In this document: piece after piece, positions 22,867-33,919 of the stretch
How the letters are laid out: every line of letters begins with the position of its first letter
Position numbering within the stretch: the stretch's first letter is position 1
Source of the DNA: Portulaca oleracea
Lineage: Eukaryota > Streptophyta > Magnoliopsida > Caryophyllales > Portulacaceae
Length of the DNA stretch: 64,000 bases
Direction: 5' to 3'
Assembly (NCBI GenBank): GCA_029582165.1
Contig: CM055870.1
Coordinates: forward strand, 19,942,832-20,006,831
Notes under the pieces: generated by a model
Seen by the model: only the letters and a program-made list of their open reading frames with translations
The model's database searches: none
What the model was told of the DNA's origin: nothing
Made by a program: the position numbers and the translations under genes

Positions 22867-23778
22867 TATATATATATAGGGAATGGATCCAGTAGGAAGG
22901 AGCTTCGGGTATGAAGGTAGGCAGGATTAATATCGTGCATTAGATCTTGATCCGATGGATGAGAGTAATTATTCAACACATGTGAGATTTTGAGTTGAAA
23001 ACCACTTTCATTTAGTCAAAACAGCTAGTGGTTGTCATTAATAAAAAAAAAAAGAAAAATTTAGAAGATTGTGCTGAAATTGGGCGAGATTTCAGGGGAT
23101 GGATTTGATTGGGATTATTCACTTGCCCTAGTTGATACTACCGCATGGAAAATATGATTCATGATCCAAAAACGTTGGTATGAGTTGCAAAACAACCGCG
23201 CCTGCTGAAAACCAGTGAATTGCAGACGAAAACAGAGGGATTCAACTACAGAGATCGCTTAACAAACGTTCAACAATGGAGTCGAACATGTTTGTCGATT
23301 GATTGATCATCCATTAGCATCTGAATTGATGAGTTTACAAGCACTGATTGTCACCCCTTCATAAAATTAGGGTTTATTTTTTCGATTTTGGTAGTTGAGA
23401 AATGATTTATTCAAGAGCATCATTCTAGATCACATCAGTAATATTGATCACACACATATGCCGGTCGAGAACAATGATTCTGCGAAGTGGGCAATGAGAT
23501 GGTGACCAACACGACAATGAAAGGGGGGATGTTTGGACTAGTTATTAGTGAAGTTGTTTAATATCCAGTTAATACGATCACATTGCCCCTAGACTGCAGT
23601 TAGTCACGAGCATGACCACACTATGTATAGACAATGGTCAAACCCGTGACCGCATTTTTTTCTTGATTGATTGACTATATATGCTTATGGTCAAGTGTGT
23701 TTCGTCCAATTTGAGGTGGTGGAGTGGATATTGATGGTCACTGTTCGACGAACCCAATGACCACAATAAGCAAATAGT
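22867..23778. other. Intergenic sequence upstream of the LINE
   Basis: No coding motif was recognised. From about 23440 the sequence acquires dispersed GTGGTCA/TGACCAC words that continue into the repeat zone to the right. Confidence 0.5.
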
Positions 23779-23961
23779 GTGGTCATGGATAATGGTTTGA
23801 AATACATTAAAGCCGCTACCCGTGTCAAACGCAAAGGGGAGGCGAAGAAGAAAAAGAGTGGGGTTGAGATTGTTGTTCAACAGAAGGCATCAACAAGGCG
23901 GTGCAGTGCATGTCATCAGATCGCAACTCATGACAGTAGGAACTGCCCATATCGGTACTAG
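23779..23961 (+). pseudogene. Short zinc-knuckle fragment, FAR1/MULE-transposase-like C-terminus
   Basis: A 60-codon frame contains a basic stretch (RVKRKGEAKKKKSG) followed by a CX2CX5HX4C module, CSACHQIATHDSRNCP. The 'HDSRNCP' wording resembles the C-terminal zinc knuckles of FAR1-related/MULE-derived proteins. Nothing else of such a protein is present, so it is either the last-exon relic of a Mutator-type transposase or a chance frame. The surrounding repeat zone would suit a decayed transposon. Confidence 0.35.
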
Positions 23962-24498
23962 TTCGGCACGTCATGTGGGTGACACGGACTCGTCTTCTGG
24001 TACACTCGTAGTTTTTGGTTATGTCTTTGTTTGCTTTTAGTGTTGTCGTTTCTGTATTGGTCAAATGTTTCTAAGTAGGTTTGGACAAAGTTCCCCGGTT
24101 GTGATGTTATGAGTGCCTTTGGTGTGGATTAGGCGTCAAACTTTGTAAGGCCACATAAACAGGTTAGTGTGGCTTACAAGTATATCAAAATAATTAGGGT
24201 GGTATATATTTGATCGATGTGAGTTTGTGAACAAATTTAACCATGTGTGCGGGTCATTTAATTCGAATCACGTATCGATATTTGCAGACCTCCAAAAGGA
24301 TAGTCAAAATGCGAACCTGCCCACATGGTGACATGCACCATACATGATCACACTTACATGTCAGAGTGGTCACACTAATTAATTTTTACAAACATTGCCA
24401 TGGTGGTTAGGGGTGACCTTTTACATGATCCCACAGTGTGGCTATCCTGGCCACATCATATGGCGAGTGTGCTCATTTTGTTGACCGCACTATGCGAT

Positions 24499-25030
24499 CA
24501 ATTTGGTCAGTTTTGACAATACTCGTACTTGTACATGACCACAACATATACACAAGTTTGGCCAACACCAGAACACACACATTAAGACTAGAATGGATAC
24601 ACTTGATGGTCGACTGTGGTCATTAATTGTGGCAACGTTTTGTTGACCACACTATCAATTTGGTCAGTATTGACAATACTCATACTTATACATGACCACA
24701 ACATATACACACGTGTGGCCAACACCAGAACACACACATTAAGACTAGAATGGGCACACCTGATGGTCGACTGTGGTCATTAATTGTGGCAACGTTTTGT
24801 TGACCACACTATCAATTTGGCCAATATTGACAATACTCATACTTGTACATGACCACAATCATATACACAAGTGTGACCAACACCAACAAACATCACAAAA
24901 CATGTGTTGACACACTTTGAGACTATAATGTGGTCTTTTTGTTGACATATGGCAAGTGTGATCAATGTTAACACTTGGTTTCACAACACTCATACTTGTA
25001 CATGACCAAAACATATACACAAGTGTGGCC
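24499..25030. repeat. 157-bp tandem repeat (three units plus a degenerate copy)
   Basis: Units start at 24499, 24656 and 24813, each opening with CAATTTGG(T/C)CA and holding TGACAATACTC, ACATGACCACAA and GTTTTGTTGACCACACTAT. Units one and two are nearly identical. The third diverges after about 80 bp and is followed by a partial copy near 24990. Confidence 0.88.
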
Positions 25031-25045
25031 AATAATCCTTTCTTT

Positions 25046-26484
25046 TTACTTTTATATTCTGGTAGTCCAAAAAAAAAATAATCGGGATTCTAGTTAGGAT
25101 CAGAATCATTGAATCGGATCGAGAATCGTAAGATTCTAAAACAATAAGAAAATATCAAATAATATTCTATAATAGTTACAATCTTAACAAATATTCACCA
25201 GTAATGAAGCAATACGTTAAATTGTATATTCAGTGGATAACATTAATCATAAATTTATTTTATTATGAAATTTTTTTAAAGATGATAATGTACGCAAATA
25301 TTATTAAACTCATGTAGGATCGAGGACCGAATCGTAGGATCATATAATCCTATTGCGATTCTAACACATAATATTCAGGTTAATCCATGATTGTAAGATC
25401 CTAACTACTTTAAGATCCTAATAAGAGATGGATTGATGGAAGATTTTTGGATCGTAAACTCGTAGAATTGTTGATTCATATCGGAATTTTAATAACTGTG
25501 GATACCATCGAGTGTAGATCTTAAATATCATAAATTTTGACTTGTATTTGATTCAAAACTTAGCACAATATTCACCCACGTTTTAAAATGAATTTATGAT
25601 GTTTGTCCAAATTTTTTTCATTTTTTTCAACTTTTTGCACTTTTATTCATTTTAAAAAATCATAATAATTGCTCGGATTCTCAAAAAAATTATTTAAAAA
25701 TTCTTTGAGTAACTACATTTCATAGCCTTTATGGAGATAGGAATGAAAAATTAAAGAAAATATGCAACAAGAGTGAAAGAAATAAAAAAAATGTGAAGGT
25801 AGATTTAATACTACTAGAATACAAGTTTTATTTTTTTGGATCATCAGAATACAAAAATAAAATAAAGATTGTTAACATACAAAAGTTGAGACTAGAGATT
25901 ATTAAAATATAATTTTCATATATTTATTTATTTATCAAACTTACCTACCTAACTAAACACAACAGTAATTTAACATCTATTCTTTTGGTGAACATGCATG
26001 TAGAAGTTGAGTAAGTAATGTTAGTTTGATTAAGTTTTGACAGTTTATATATAACTAAATAAAAACAAGTAATGAATTATTTTAGAAACTAAAGTAATAT
26101 AAATTTAGGTAATTTATGTAAAAGCAGTTATTGTGAGTAGTTTACTATCATGTAGAGCATGACCTTAGTATAACTTATTGGTCAAATGTTAACCATGGTT
26201 AAGGTCTTAAGGATTCAACCAAAGAAGAAAAAGGTTTGGACCTTGTATATAATATGGGGACAAAAATCTTTTTTAAACAAGCAAGGATTCATAAAATATT
26301 CATTTTCCATTAAAAAAAAAACAAACAAAGTACTCATCATATTTATATATGTACATATTCTTTGGTACTAGAATTTTACAAAGAAAAAGTGGGTTCTTTA
26401 TTGAAAAAATGTGTAGGTTTTTATTTTTTGAGAATTAGCCCCAAACTGAGGTGAATTTTTTGGATTTGGAAAAAGAGAAGGGGC
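25046..26484. other. AT-rich intergenic region upstream of the J-protein gene
   Basis: No gene was found. The left part (25080-25520) repeats words such as GATCGTAGGATC and AAGATCCTAA, which look like an old MITE, but no clear ends are visible. The last few hundred bases would contain the promoter of the J-protein gene; I see no convincing TATA box. Confidence 0.5.
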
Positions 26485-28890
26485 AAAAACTGAAAAACAA
26501 TGGAGATGGAGGTCTTCTTTGTCCATGGTAGCATTTGATTCAAATTTCAGCGGCTTTTCTCTTCCCAACTTGCTGATTTGCTAGGTAAATGCTCAACTAT
26601 TTTCGCTGCAATTTCAATTTCGTTCCCTAATTCGTATGAAAACCCTAGTTTGATTTTCACTGTAATTCGCTTTTCTAGTTTTCTTGAAGTCGGATACTGA
26701 TCCCAGGGTTTCGACCGGTTAATCTATTGTAATGTGTCTAGTGTACTGTGACTACGATTGTGGTTTATTGAAGCCTTCGTATACTGGTTTTGTTCCCAGT
26801 TCATCCTTCTGGGTTTTGCTAATATTTTTGTGACTTTTTAGTTTGAGTATAGAAGCCTGTTCTTTGGGTAATATTGAACTGTGTGAGTGCTTTCATTGGG
26901 AAAAGAACTTCTACGAAAGTTCTGTTTTCATGGAGTATGAAAAACGAAGATAATAGTTCAGGATTAATGTTGTTTTAACATTTCTATTGTTGTTCAAATA
27001 TGATAGTTTTCATGTTTATGTAAAAACTTCCATACAGTTTGTTAATTGCTTAGACAGTTGCATGCTTGTTCACATTCTGAATTCTATTTGTTAGATTCGC
27101 CTCTTGTTAGTATTAGTTGTCATGCCTGTTTGTTTAAGTGTTTATGATAATTGAACTCTTCATTGCAAGTGGAACTCTATTTTTATGCTCAAACATTTCA
27201 AGTAGGACTGAAAACAGTGGAGGTCAAATATAGTTTTTAAACCCGATATAGTTGATTATTCCTGACCAAGTGACCATGATCCTTTTTGCAAGTCCATTGA
27301 TATTGCCATCAGCTGATCACGATTTTTCGACCGTTTTGCTTTCCGTTGAATTATTGCCATAGTGTCAATATTTGCTTGTAGTAGAATCAAACGAGACTGA
27401 ATATGGGGCTTAGTTTAAAAAGGCGTCCCTCACAGTGATGCTAGAGGCTCAGACCCTTGCGCCTCAGACAAGGTGAGGCAAGGCTTATCCAAAAAGCCCT
27501 GGATCCCTGTGAAAGAAAGTATAAAGATGTTCTTTTTGCTATGTTTCCTCCTAATTTGACCGCCTCAACCCTAAAACACCCTCCAAAAGCATTCACAACT
27601 ACTACTCTTCTCCATGTGGGAATGATTGTCATGCGAAGGAAAAATGTGTACAAAGTGCGTCTCGCGTTCTGAAGGGGCATGGCTTTGCCTTGAAGTTACG
27701 CTTCGGCTCCAAGACCCCCTTGTGCCTTGGGATTTTTTAATCTAAAATGTGAGCGGCTCGCTTATGAATTCTCAACTTCCTTGTTTGTTATGTGGTAATT
27801 CAAAATGAGAATAAGTGAGGGTGGGATTGGGAATACGTACACGTGTACTAATATATCCTTGATTTATTTAAATAAGTGAGGTAGTATTGGTAATATTAAC
27901 TAAGTACAGGGATAATATTGGTATTTAAGATTGACTTATGAATTCCCAATATAAATTACCACCCCTCCCCCTAGTAATAGATTAGTAGGAGTTGGGGGTT
28001 TCTATTCCCAATCCCACTCCCTCATTTTTTTTACAATTCCCATAAAACAAACATGAGAATTGTTTTATTTTTTACAATTACCATAAAACAAACACGGGAT
28101 ATTTTGGGGATTACATTACTTGCTTGGTGTTATTTGGTAGTAAGTTATGAATCTTTCCTTTGCCACATAGGAACTTCACTGGTGCATGTGTTGCTTCTCT
28201 TCATGGTCCTTGGTTCCAGTGGCGGATTTGGGCCTTTGGATTAGGGGTGACTAGTATATTGTTACACTCATCTAATGAATATGCAAAGTGCATACCCTAA
28301 TTTTTCTACCAAAGCATATTAAACTTTTCTTTTGGAGCTAAGGTTGGCCATGGTCACCTCAAAGGTCAATGTAGTTCTGCCAGAGGTTGGTTCTTTTCTT
28401 GATCGTTAATTTCTTTTCCAGTTATCAGCTTTTCGAACTTGCATTTTATGGTTATGCAGTGTTGATTGTTTTGATCGCTGTTGGCATCATTCTGTGTTGC
28501 CCCGTTTTTACGAAAGATTTACATGTAACATTTTCGCGTTCAAACTTTAAAAATATTTCCGTAAAAAATTAAGATCTGTTAGTGGGTTCCTTGGAGTCAA
28601 TCTTTGGGGATCTAAAAACTGAGGTATAACTCCTACATTTGGTCTCTCCAAACTCGCCTAAGCGGGTTTCACAACCATCAGCTGTTGTATTTGGTTTCTG
28701 TTGCACCGTTATTAATAATGAGTCAGCACCTGTCTTAAAACACGGAAAATTTTGTTACTTTTCAGCCTTATGGTTACATTACTTCTGTGTTTCTCCATTC
28801 ATGCAAGATCTTTTATCCTGGACCAATTTCTGTTGGTTTATTGCCACTTTAGGTCAATGCTTGTTCGAATGTTTGTGTGTTTTTCTTCAG
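26485..28890 (+). other. Probable 5' leader exon and leader intron of the J-protein gene
   Basis: A pyrimidine-rich segment ends in a plausible donor CTAG|GTAAATG (exon end 26584). The first strong acceptor before the coding exon is TTTTTCTTCAG at 28890, preceded by a clear polypyrimidine tract. A 13-codon upstream frame (ATG at 26500, stop ending 26538) lies in the putative leader exon. The interval between is T-rich with no coding frame, as expected for a plant leader intron. The exon borders are predicted only; transcript data would settle them. Confidence 0.4.
27782..28095. mobile_element. MITE in the predicted leader intron (~310 bp)
   Basis: The ends are inverted repeats: the left arm contains TTGTTTGTTATGTGGTAATT, GAGGGTGGGATTGGGAATA; the right arm read on the minus strand gives GTGTTTGTTTTATGGTAATT and GAGGGAGTGGGATTGGGAAT. 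The arm is partly duplicated on the right side. The interior is AT-rich and non-coding. The terminal word resembles hAT-type MITEs; no certain target duplication was found. Confidence 0.6.
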
Positions 28891-29018
28891 ACGTGTTACA
28901 TTTATGCACTTAGGATTAGATACTTTGGACAAAAGTCAACAAAACTCACGAGCTGCCAGAATTGGTGACAGTGTTGCATGCTTTACCAAGTTGTATAAGA
29001 AGGGACAGCAAGAAAAAT

Positions 29019-31121
29019 ATGGATTGCAACAAAGACGAGGCAATGAAGGCAATGGCAGTTGCAGAGAAGAAATTTAGAGCTAAGGATATACCTGGTGCAA
29101 AGAAATTTGCACGTAAGGCACGGGCTTTGTATCCTGAACTTGAGGGTATCTCTCAGATGCTGGCTACTCTTGATGTATATGTGTCTGCAGAGAACCAAAT
29201 ATGTGGTGAGAAAGACTGGTATGGCATACTTGGTGTGAATCCACAAGCAGATGATGATACTATTAGGAAGCAATATAGAAAACTTGCACTTATGCTTCAT
29301 CCTGACAAAAACAAATCTATCGGAGCTGAGGGAGCATTTAAGTGTATTTCAGAAGCATGGAGCTTGTTATCCGACAAAAATAGGAGAGCGGCCTATGATG
29401 CTAAGAGGGATTCCAAGGTTTTGCCTGCAAAAGCCCAGCCTCCACAGAATTCACCCGTTCCAACTGGTAGTAATGGGTTTTACAACTTTGCGAAAAGTGC
29501 CACTTCTAATGCCAATGTTAATAAGAATGCCTCCCGTGCCAATGGCTCTTCTGCTTCTGCTTCAACTTCAACCAACAGGGCAAACCGTACCTTTTGGACT
29601 GTCTGCCACAGATGCAGAATGCAGTACGAGTATCTTAGAACTTATCTTAACCATAATTTGATCTGCCCTAATTGTCATCAGCCCTTTTTTGCCATAGAGA
29701 CACAACAACCGAGCGGTCCTAGGTCATCAAAACCCTTTTCTTCCACACAGTATCCACGCCAAGAATCGAGAAACAAGAGCAGTCATAATACGGATAACTT
29801 CCAGTGGACCCCGTTTTCAGGAGTTGCTGGTGCCTCATCTGTTGCTCAAGCTGCTAATGTGGTTCAGCAGACATACGAGAAGGTTAAAAGAGTACGCGAG
29901 GAAGCACAAGCAGCCAGAAAACAAGAAAAGGCTGCAAAAAAGAAACGCCATGTCCCTGAAAACATGGCCGGTTCATCAGTTGATAGAAAGAGAAAAGTCA
30001 GTGAGGATTTGGGCAACAACAGTAATCAGATGGGCCATGAAGCTGCAGGATCTGGCACGCTGAAACATTGTGATCTTGGTTCGAATAAGGCGAGTAGAGC
30101 AAGCAGATTCAACAGTAAACGGGAACTAACCCAGGATGAGTTGCGGAATATACTGATGGTCAAAGCTAGGAATGAAATTAGCAAAAAAATAAGTGAATGG
30201 AATTCAGCTAGCATTTTAGGTAATGCTGTTCAAAAGGAGAAAGTGACTGAGAAAGTACTCAGGAAGGATAAGACAATAAAGGTAGAAGTGAATGGCAGCT
30301 TGCATGATTGGGAGTCTAGCAGGTCATCGGATTGTGCTGCAGCTAACGAGATGTTGGACAAACATTCGATCCCAGTTCCGGATTCTGATTTCTATGCTTT
30401 TGACAAGGGTAGGACTGAAACGGCCTTTGGGGAGAATCAAGTATGGGCTTTGTATGACAATGATGATGGGATGCCTCGATACTATGCGATGATACAATGC
30501 ATAATATCTCAGGATCCGTTTAGGGTACGAATAAGTTGGCTCAATCCAAAAACAAGTACCGAATTGAGTGCTTCAAACTGGTCCCGTTCTGGCTTCTCAA
30601 AAACTTGTGGAGATTTTCAGCAGGGCAGACACGAAACTTGTGATAGTCTGAATTGCTTTTCACACAAGGTCAAATGGACTAAAGGACCTCGTGGAGTTAT
30701 CCGAGTGTTTCCAATGAAGGGGGATGTGTGGGCCCTCTATAGGGACTGGTCTCCTGATTGGGACGATTTCACACCTGCTGAAGTAAGATGCAAGTATGAA
30801 ATGGTGGAAGTACTGGAAGATTACAATGAACAACTTGGAGTCATTGTTATTCCATTAGTGAAAGTCGCAGGGTTCAAGGCGGTATTTCACCGACATCTGG
30901 ATCCCAGGCAAGCAAGGAGAATCCTCAAGGATGAGATATTTCGGTTTTCACATCGGGTGCCTTCCTATTTGATTTCAGGTCATGAAGCTCCTAATGCTCC
31001 CAGGGGATGCTGGGAGTTGGACCCAGCTGCTCTTCCCCTTGAATTTTTACAGGTTATAACCCATGGAAAGGATGAAGATATTGCACTAGATGCTGCAAAA
31101 ACAAAGGAAGCAGCACTGTAG
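29019..31121 (+). CDS. J-domain (DnaJ) protein with DUF3444 domain, 700 aa
   Basis: The single coding exon is intact. I chose the ATG at 29019 (MDCNKDEAMKAM) because family members start with this helix; the frame is open further upstream only into probable leader. A tetratricopeptide-like N-terminus (about 1-60) is followed by a J-domain at about 66-128 with the HPD tripeptide at 94-96, which in this family stimulates Hsp70 ATPase. A Ser/Asn-rich linker comes next, then a zinc-ribbon-like module with Cys196, Cys199, Cys216 and Cys219. A basic coiled stretch with nuclear-localisation-like KKKR (307-310) and DRKRK follows, then a DUF3444 domain from about 470 to 680 (VWALYDNDDGMPRYYA ... DVWALYRDWSPDW). 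This architecture and length are typical of plant DUF3444 J-proteins, most of unknown function. Probably a nuclear co-chaperone; the client is unknown. No sign of decay. Confidence 0.93.
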   Translation: MDCNKDEAMKAMAVAEKKFRAKDIPGAKKFARKARALYPELEGISQMLATLDVYVSAENQICGEKDWYGILGVNPQADDDTIRKQYRKLALMLHPDKNKSIGAEGAFKCISEAWSLLSDKNRRAAYDAKRDSKVLPAKAQPPQNSPVPTGSNGFYNFAKSATSNANVNKNASRANGSSASASTSTNRANRTFWTVCHRCRMQYEYLRTYLNHNLICPNCHQPFFAIETQQPSGPRSSKPFSSTQYPRQESRNKSSHNTDNFQWTPFSGVAGASSVAQAANVVQQTYEKVKRVREEAQAARKQEKAAKKKRHVPENMAGSSVDRKRKVSEDLGNNSNQMGHEAAGSGTLKHCDLGSNKASRASRFNSKRELTQDELRNILMVKARNEISKKISEWNSASILGNAVQKEKVTEKVLRKDKTIKVEVNGSLHDWESSRSSDCAAANEMLDKHSIPVPDSDFYAFDKGRTETAFGENQVWALYDNDDGMPRYYAMIQCIISQDPFRVRISWLNPKTSTELSASNWSRSGFSKTCGDFQQGRHETCDSLNCFSHKVKWTKGPRGVIRVFPMKGDVWALYRDWSPDWDDFTPAEVRCKYEMVEVLEDYNEQLGVIVIPLVKVAGFKAVFHRHLDPRQARRILKDEIFRFSHRVPSYLISGHEAPNAPRGCWELDPAALPLEFLQVITHGKDEDIALDAAKTKEAAL

Positions 31122-31853
31122 GCAGCAAACTCGGGGAAATGCAACTGAAGCCAGCTTGAATGGAAACCGATTTTCTTGACTTGAGCATCAGTAATGCTGG
31201 ACCGGAATTGAAGAGCTTCTTCCGTGCCAGATTCAACTGCAAAACCTCTGATTTTCTTTCCATTTGCATGCTTTGCGATCATGCATGATTTCACAGTTCT
31301 GCCCTTGTGAACAAATCATATATACAGGAAGAAGAAACTGGAGCATCTTAAGTTGCTTGCAACACAAAGATAACAAGAAGCAACGTTTTGATATGCAGGT
31401 TGCAGCTCAGACATATATACACAAATATTCGTGGCGGCAATTCTGTATATTGTTATAGAGGTCGTGATAACTAATTGTGCCATTGTGACCTATATATGTG
31501 ACCCTTGATGAAACCCATAATCAGTCGTGAACTGGATTGGTATTGTTCTTGTTTTATGAAGATCTTCAGTCATCGTAGGTTACATTTACTGTGTTAGTCT
31601 GGACAACAATGACAACAAAGCACGGCATAATCCCGTTAATGTGAAGTTTTGTGGGATTAAGATGTAACCTATTTTCTCCCCATACATAAATAAATGCGCG
31701 AGGGGGATAATTAGACGGACAAAAAAAAAACTTTTGAAAATTGTAAACAAAACCAATTTGAAAGACAATTTGGAAATCGTTGGCAAGGATGAAAATAGAG
31801 AGAAATCCTCCAAAACCAAGAGTAATTAAGTGAATGAACAAACTAGGTGGTAC
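31122..31853 (+). other. 3' flank / probable 3' UTR of the J-protein gene
   Basis: After the TAG at 31119-31121 no further gene is seen. The first 300-400 bases are the likely 3' untranslated region; T/A-rich words near 31450-31560 could serve as poly(A) signals but none is decisive. Minus-strand frames here (30980-31294, 31566-31841) are not supported. Confidence 0.45.
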
Positions 31854-32517
31854 TAAATCATTTTTATGTCATGTAACTTCCAATTTTTATCAGTTTTCTC
31901 ACTAAACTTTTAAATTGTCAATATGCCACATAACTTTGAAAATTTATCAAAAATGTCACTTAACTTTTATATTTGTCGAATATGTCACATAACTTAAACT
32001 TGTCAAAAATACCACCTAACTTTGAAATATGTCTTAAATGCCATTCAATGACATTTTCACCTATTATATTTTAATTTTTTAATTTAGAATAGTTAGAATA
32101 TTTTTTTAATATATTAATCTAAATTCAACTAACATATCCACCCAAAAAATTATTAGGAGGTGCCACACATATTTTTAAATTGACTCGCGAGCCACAACTT
32201 TTTTTAATGCAGTCGCGGAGGACATTAAACTTACTTAAATGGCTGGGGTGACAATCCGGCATGTTTTGGCCGGAAAAAAGGAAAAGTCTTATTTGTCCTT
32301 GAAAATTGAGTGAAGTGGCCCTTTTACCCTCAATTTGCCCGTTGAAAAACAATGCCTCGGGCCAACTTCCTCTTCATCATCATCAACCCTATCAACATCA
32401 TCATAATCATCATCATCATCGTGTTGCTTATCATCATGGGCATCATCATCCACCCAATCCACATCCTCCCCATTCGACAACCATCGACCATTCGTGTCCT
32501 CCACATCGTCATCAATG

Positions 32518-32726
32518 GCGTCGCTGTGGATGAACCTCCTCCCAAACACCGTCCCGCTCCCTTTCCCGACACCATCTTCCCCACAACCTCTCTCTCGCTC
32601 GTTCCATACTTCGTTTTTCTCTCCAAGGGTCTATTCAGGCTCGTGTTCTTCAATTTCGACCCAGATTCGGAAATTCAAGCTATGCCCGATCAGAATTGGC
32701 ACCTCGATTTCAAATCCGAGAATTAG
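32518..32726 (+). pseudogene. Possible captured first exon (transit-peptide-like) inside the foldback element
   Basis: ATG at 32518 stands in a good plant context (CAATGGCG). The following ~70 codons are Ser/Pro/Arg-rich with few acids (MASLWMNLLPNTVPLPFP ... FFSPRVYSGSC), as in chloroplast or mitochondrial targeting peptides. The frame remains open to 32922, but the character changes near 32726. I infer a captured gene piece; the source gene is not recognised and chance cannot be excluded. Confidence 0.35.
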
Positions 32727-33033
32727 TAAAAACGATGAGCGAACTCTCCGACGATTGGACCTCGTCGGTGGGGAGGAGATCGATGGAATTGACGACGGCA
32801 AGGGGATCCTTGGCATTGATGGCTCGCCGGATTGCCAACCTCAGATATTGAGGCATGGAGATCTTTCTACGAAGCTCCTCCTTATCGACCTGAATACCCG
32901 ACAACCCACACCCTTTGAATGAGTCTATCAACGACGACCACGCGACCACCCTCGTCGCATCCGAACCATCCCCCCTGCCTTCGGAGATTCCATCCCAAAT
33001 TACTGATAAAACCCACCAACTGTCTGTTTTCAA
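32710..33033 (-). pseudogene. Possible second captured coding fragment, opposite strand
   Basis: A 107-codon minus-strand frame has protein-like composition, notably DKEELRRKISMPQYLRLAIR and AINAKDPLAVVNSIDLLP, suggesting alpha-helical coding sequence. It meets the plus-strand fragment near 32720, which would fit two fragments captured head to head. I do not recognise the family. Confidence 0.3.
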
Positions 33034-33736
33034 ATTACAATCTCAGTGAATCAAGGAATTGGGAACCTTGATTTGAAACAGGGAAAGGATTTAATGTATA
33101 GAGGATAGAGGAAGAGAGGAGAAGAGCAAGAGGAAGAGGAAGAGGAAGAAGACCGGGTTGTTATGGGCTGAATTCACAACCCGGCAAGGTTGAGAAAATT
33201 GGTCTCTTCAGGCTCGTGTTTTTCAGCGGGCAAATTGAGGGTAAAAGGGTCACTTCACTCAATTTTCAAGGGTAAATAAGACTTTTCCTTTTTTCCGACC
33301 AAAACATGTCAGATTGTCACCCCCAGCGACTTAAGTAAGTTTAATGTCCCCCACGAATGCATTAAAGAAAAAGTTAAGATCCGCGAGTCAATTAAAAAGA
33401 TGTGTCGCACTCCCCAACAACTTTTTGCATATCCACCCCATCTCATAATTCTTCTTATTCCTCCTCAACACCATAAAATAAATTATATTAATATATTAGG
33501 TTCTTTTTCTTATATTTTACACTATTCTAAGTTTAAAATAAATTAAAAATAAAATCAAAAATAAATTTTATTTGTTATAATAGGGAAAAAATACATATGT
33601 TGGCATTTTTGACAAATTGAAAAGTTAGGTGACATTTTTGAGAAGTTGTTAAAGTTATGTGACATATTCGACAAATTTAAAAGTTTAGTCGTAAAACTGA
33701 CAAAAAATGAAAGTTATATGGCATAGAAATGATTTA

Positions 33737-33919
33737 ACTCTGAAAAACATAAACATAAAGAGAGCCTAAGAAAACACATCAAAAAGGCAAGACAAAGACA
33801 TCCTACTCTCCTATTGCCAACCTCTCTCACCAACATAACCCAACTAGCCAACTATTTTTATCCTAACCTATCGAACACTTCTATCAAGTTCCATCCTCTG
33901 CTAAACTTAAGTGCTTTAA
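33737..33919. other. Short spacer, nothing recognised
   Basis: A/C-rich sequence between the foldback element and the copia remnant, with no feature seen. Confidence 0.5.

Larger units (their letters stand above)
23440..25045. repeat. GTGGTCA-rich repeat zone
   Basis: The words GTGGTCA, TGACCAC and ACATGACCACA occur many times on both strands throughout this interval and are not common elsewhere in the window. The zone includes a 157-bp tandem repeat. I infer a decayed transposon with internal repeats, but no terminal inverted repeat was found. Confidence 0.5.
31854..33736. mobile_element. Foldback-like DNA transposon with ~500-bp inverted arms
   Basis: The left end TAAATCATTTTTATG and right end CATAGAAATGATTTA are inverted copies. 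Inverted similarity continues inward through 31854-32350 and 33220-33736. It includes subterminal words TGTCACATAACTT repeated every 40-50 bp, TTTGGCCGGAAAAAAGG versus CCTTTTTTCCGACC, and AATTGAGTGAAGTGGCCCTT versus its complement. The 870-bp interior differs in composition and holds a (CAT)n run and coding-like sequence. Long arms with a foreign interior suggest a Mutator-like or Pack-type element. No 8-10-bp target duplication was certain, so the superfamily is open. Confidence 0.7.

Noticed and set aside
27418..27740. Possible small transposon with CAAGG/CCTTG words in the J-gene leader intron
   Set aside because: GCCTCAGACAAGGTGAGGC-type words suggest a dispersed repeat, but the two ends pair poorly and no target duplication is visible.
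32289..32549. Asp-rich protein and His-rich protein on opposite strands
   Set aside because: Both derive from a (CAT/ATG)n simple repeat inside the foldback element.
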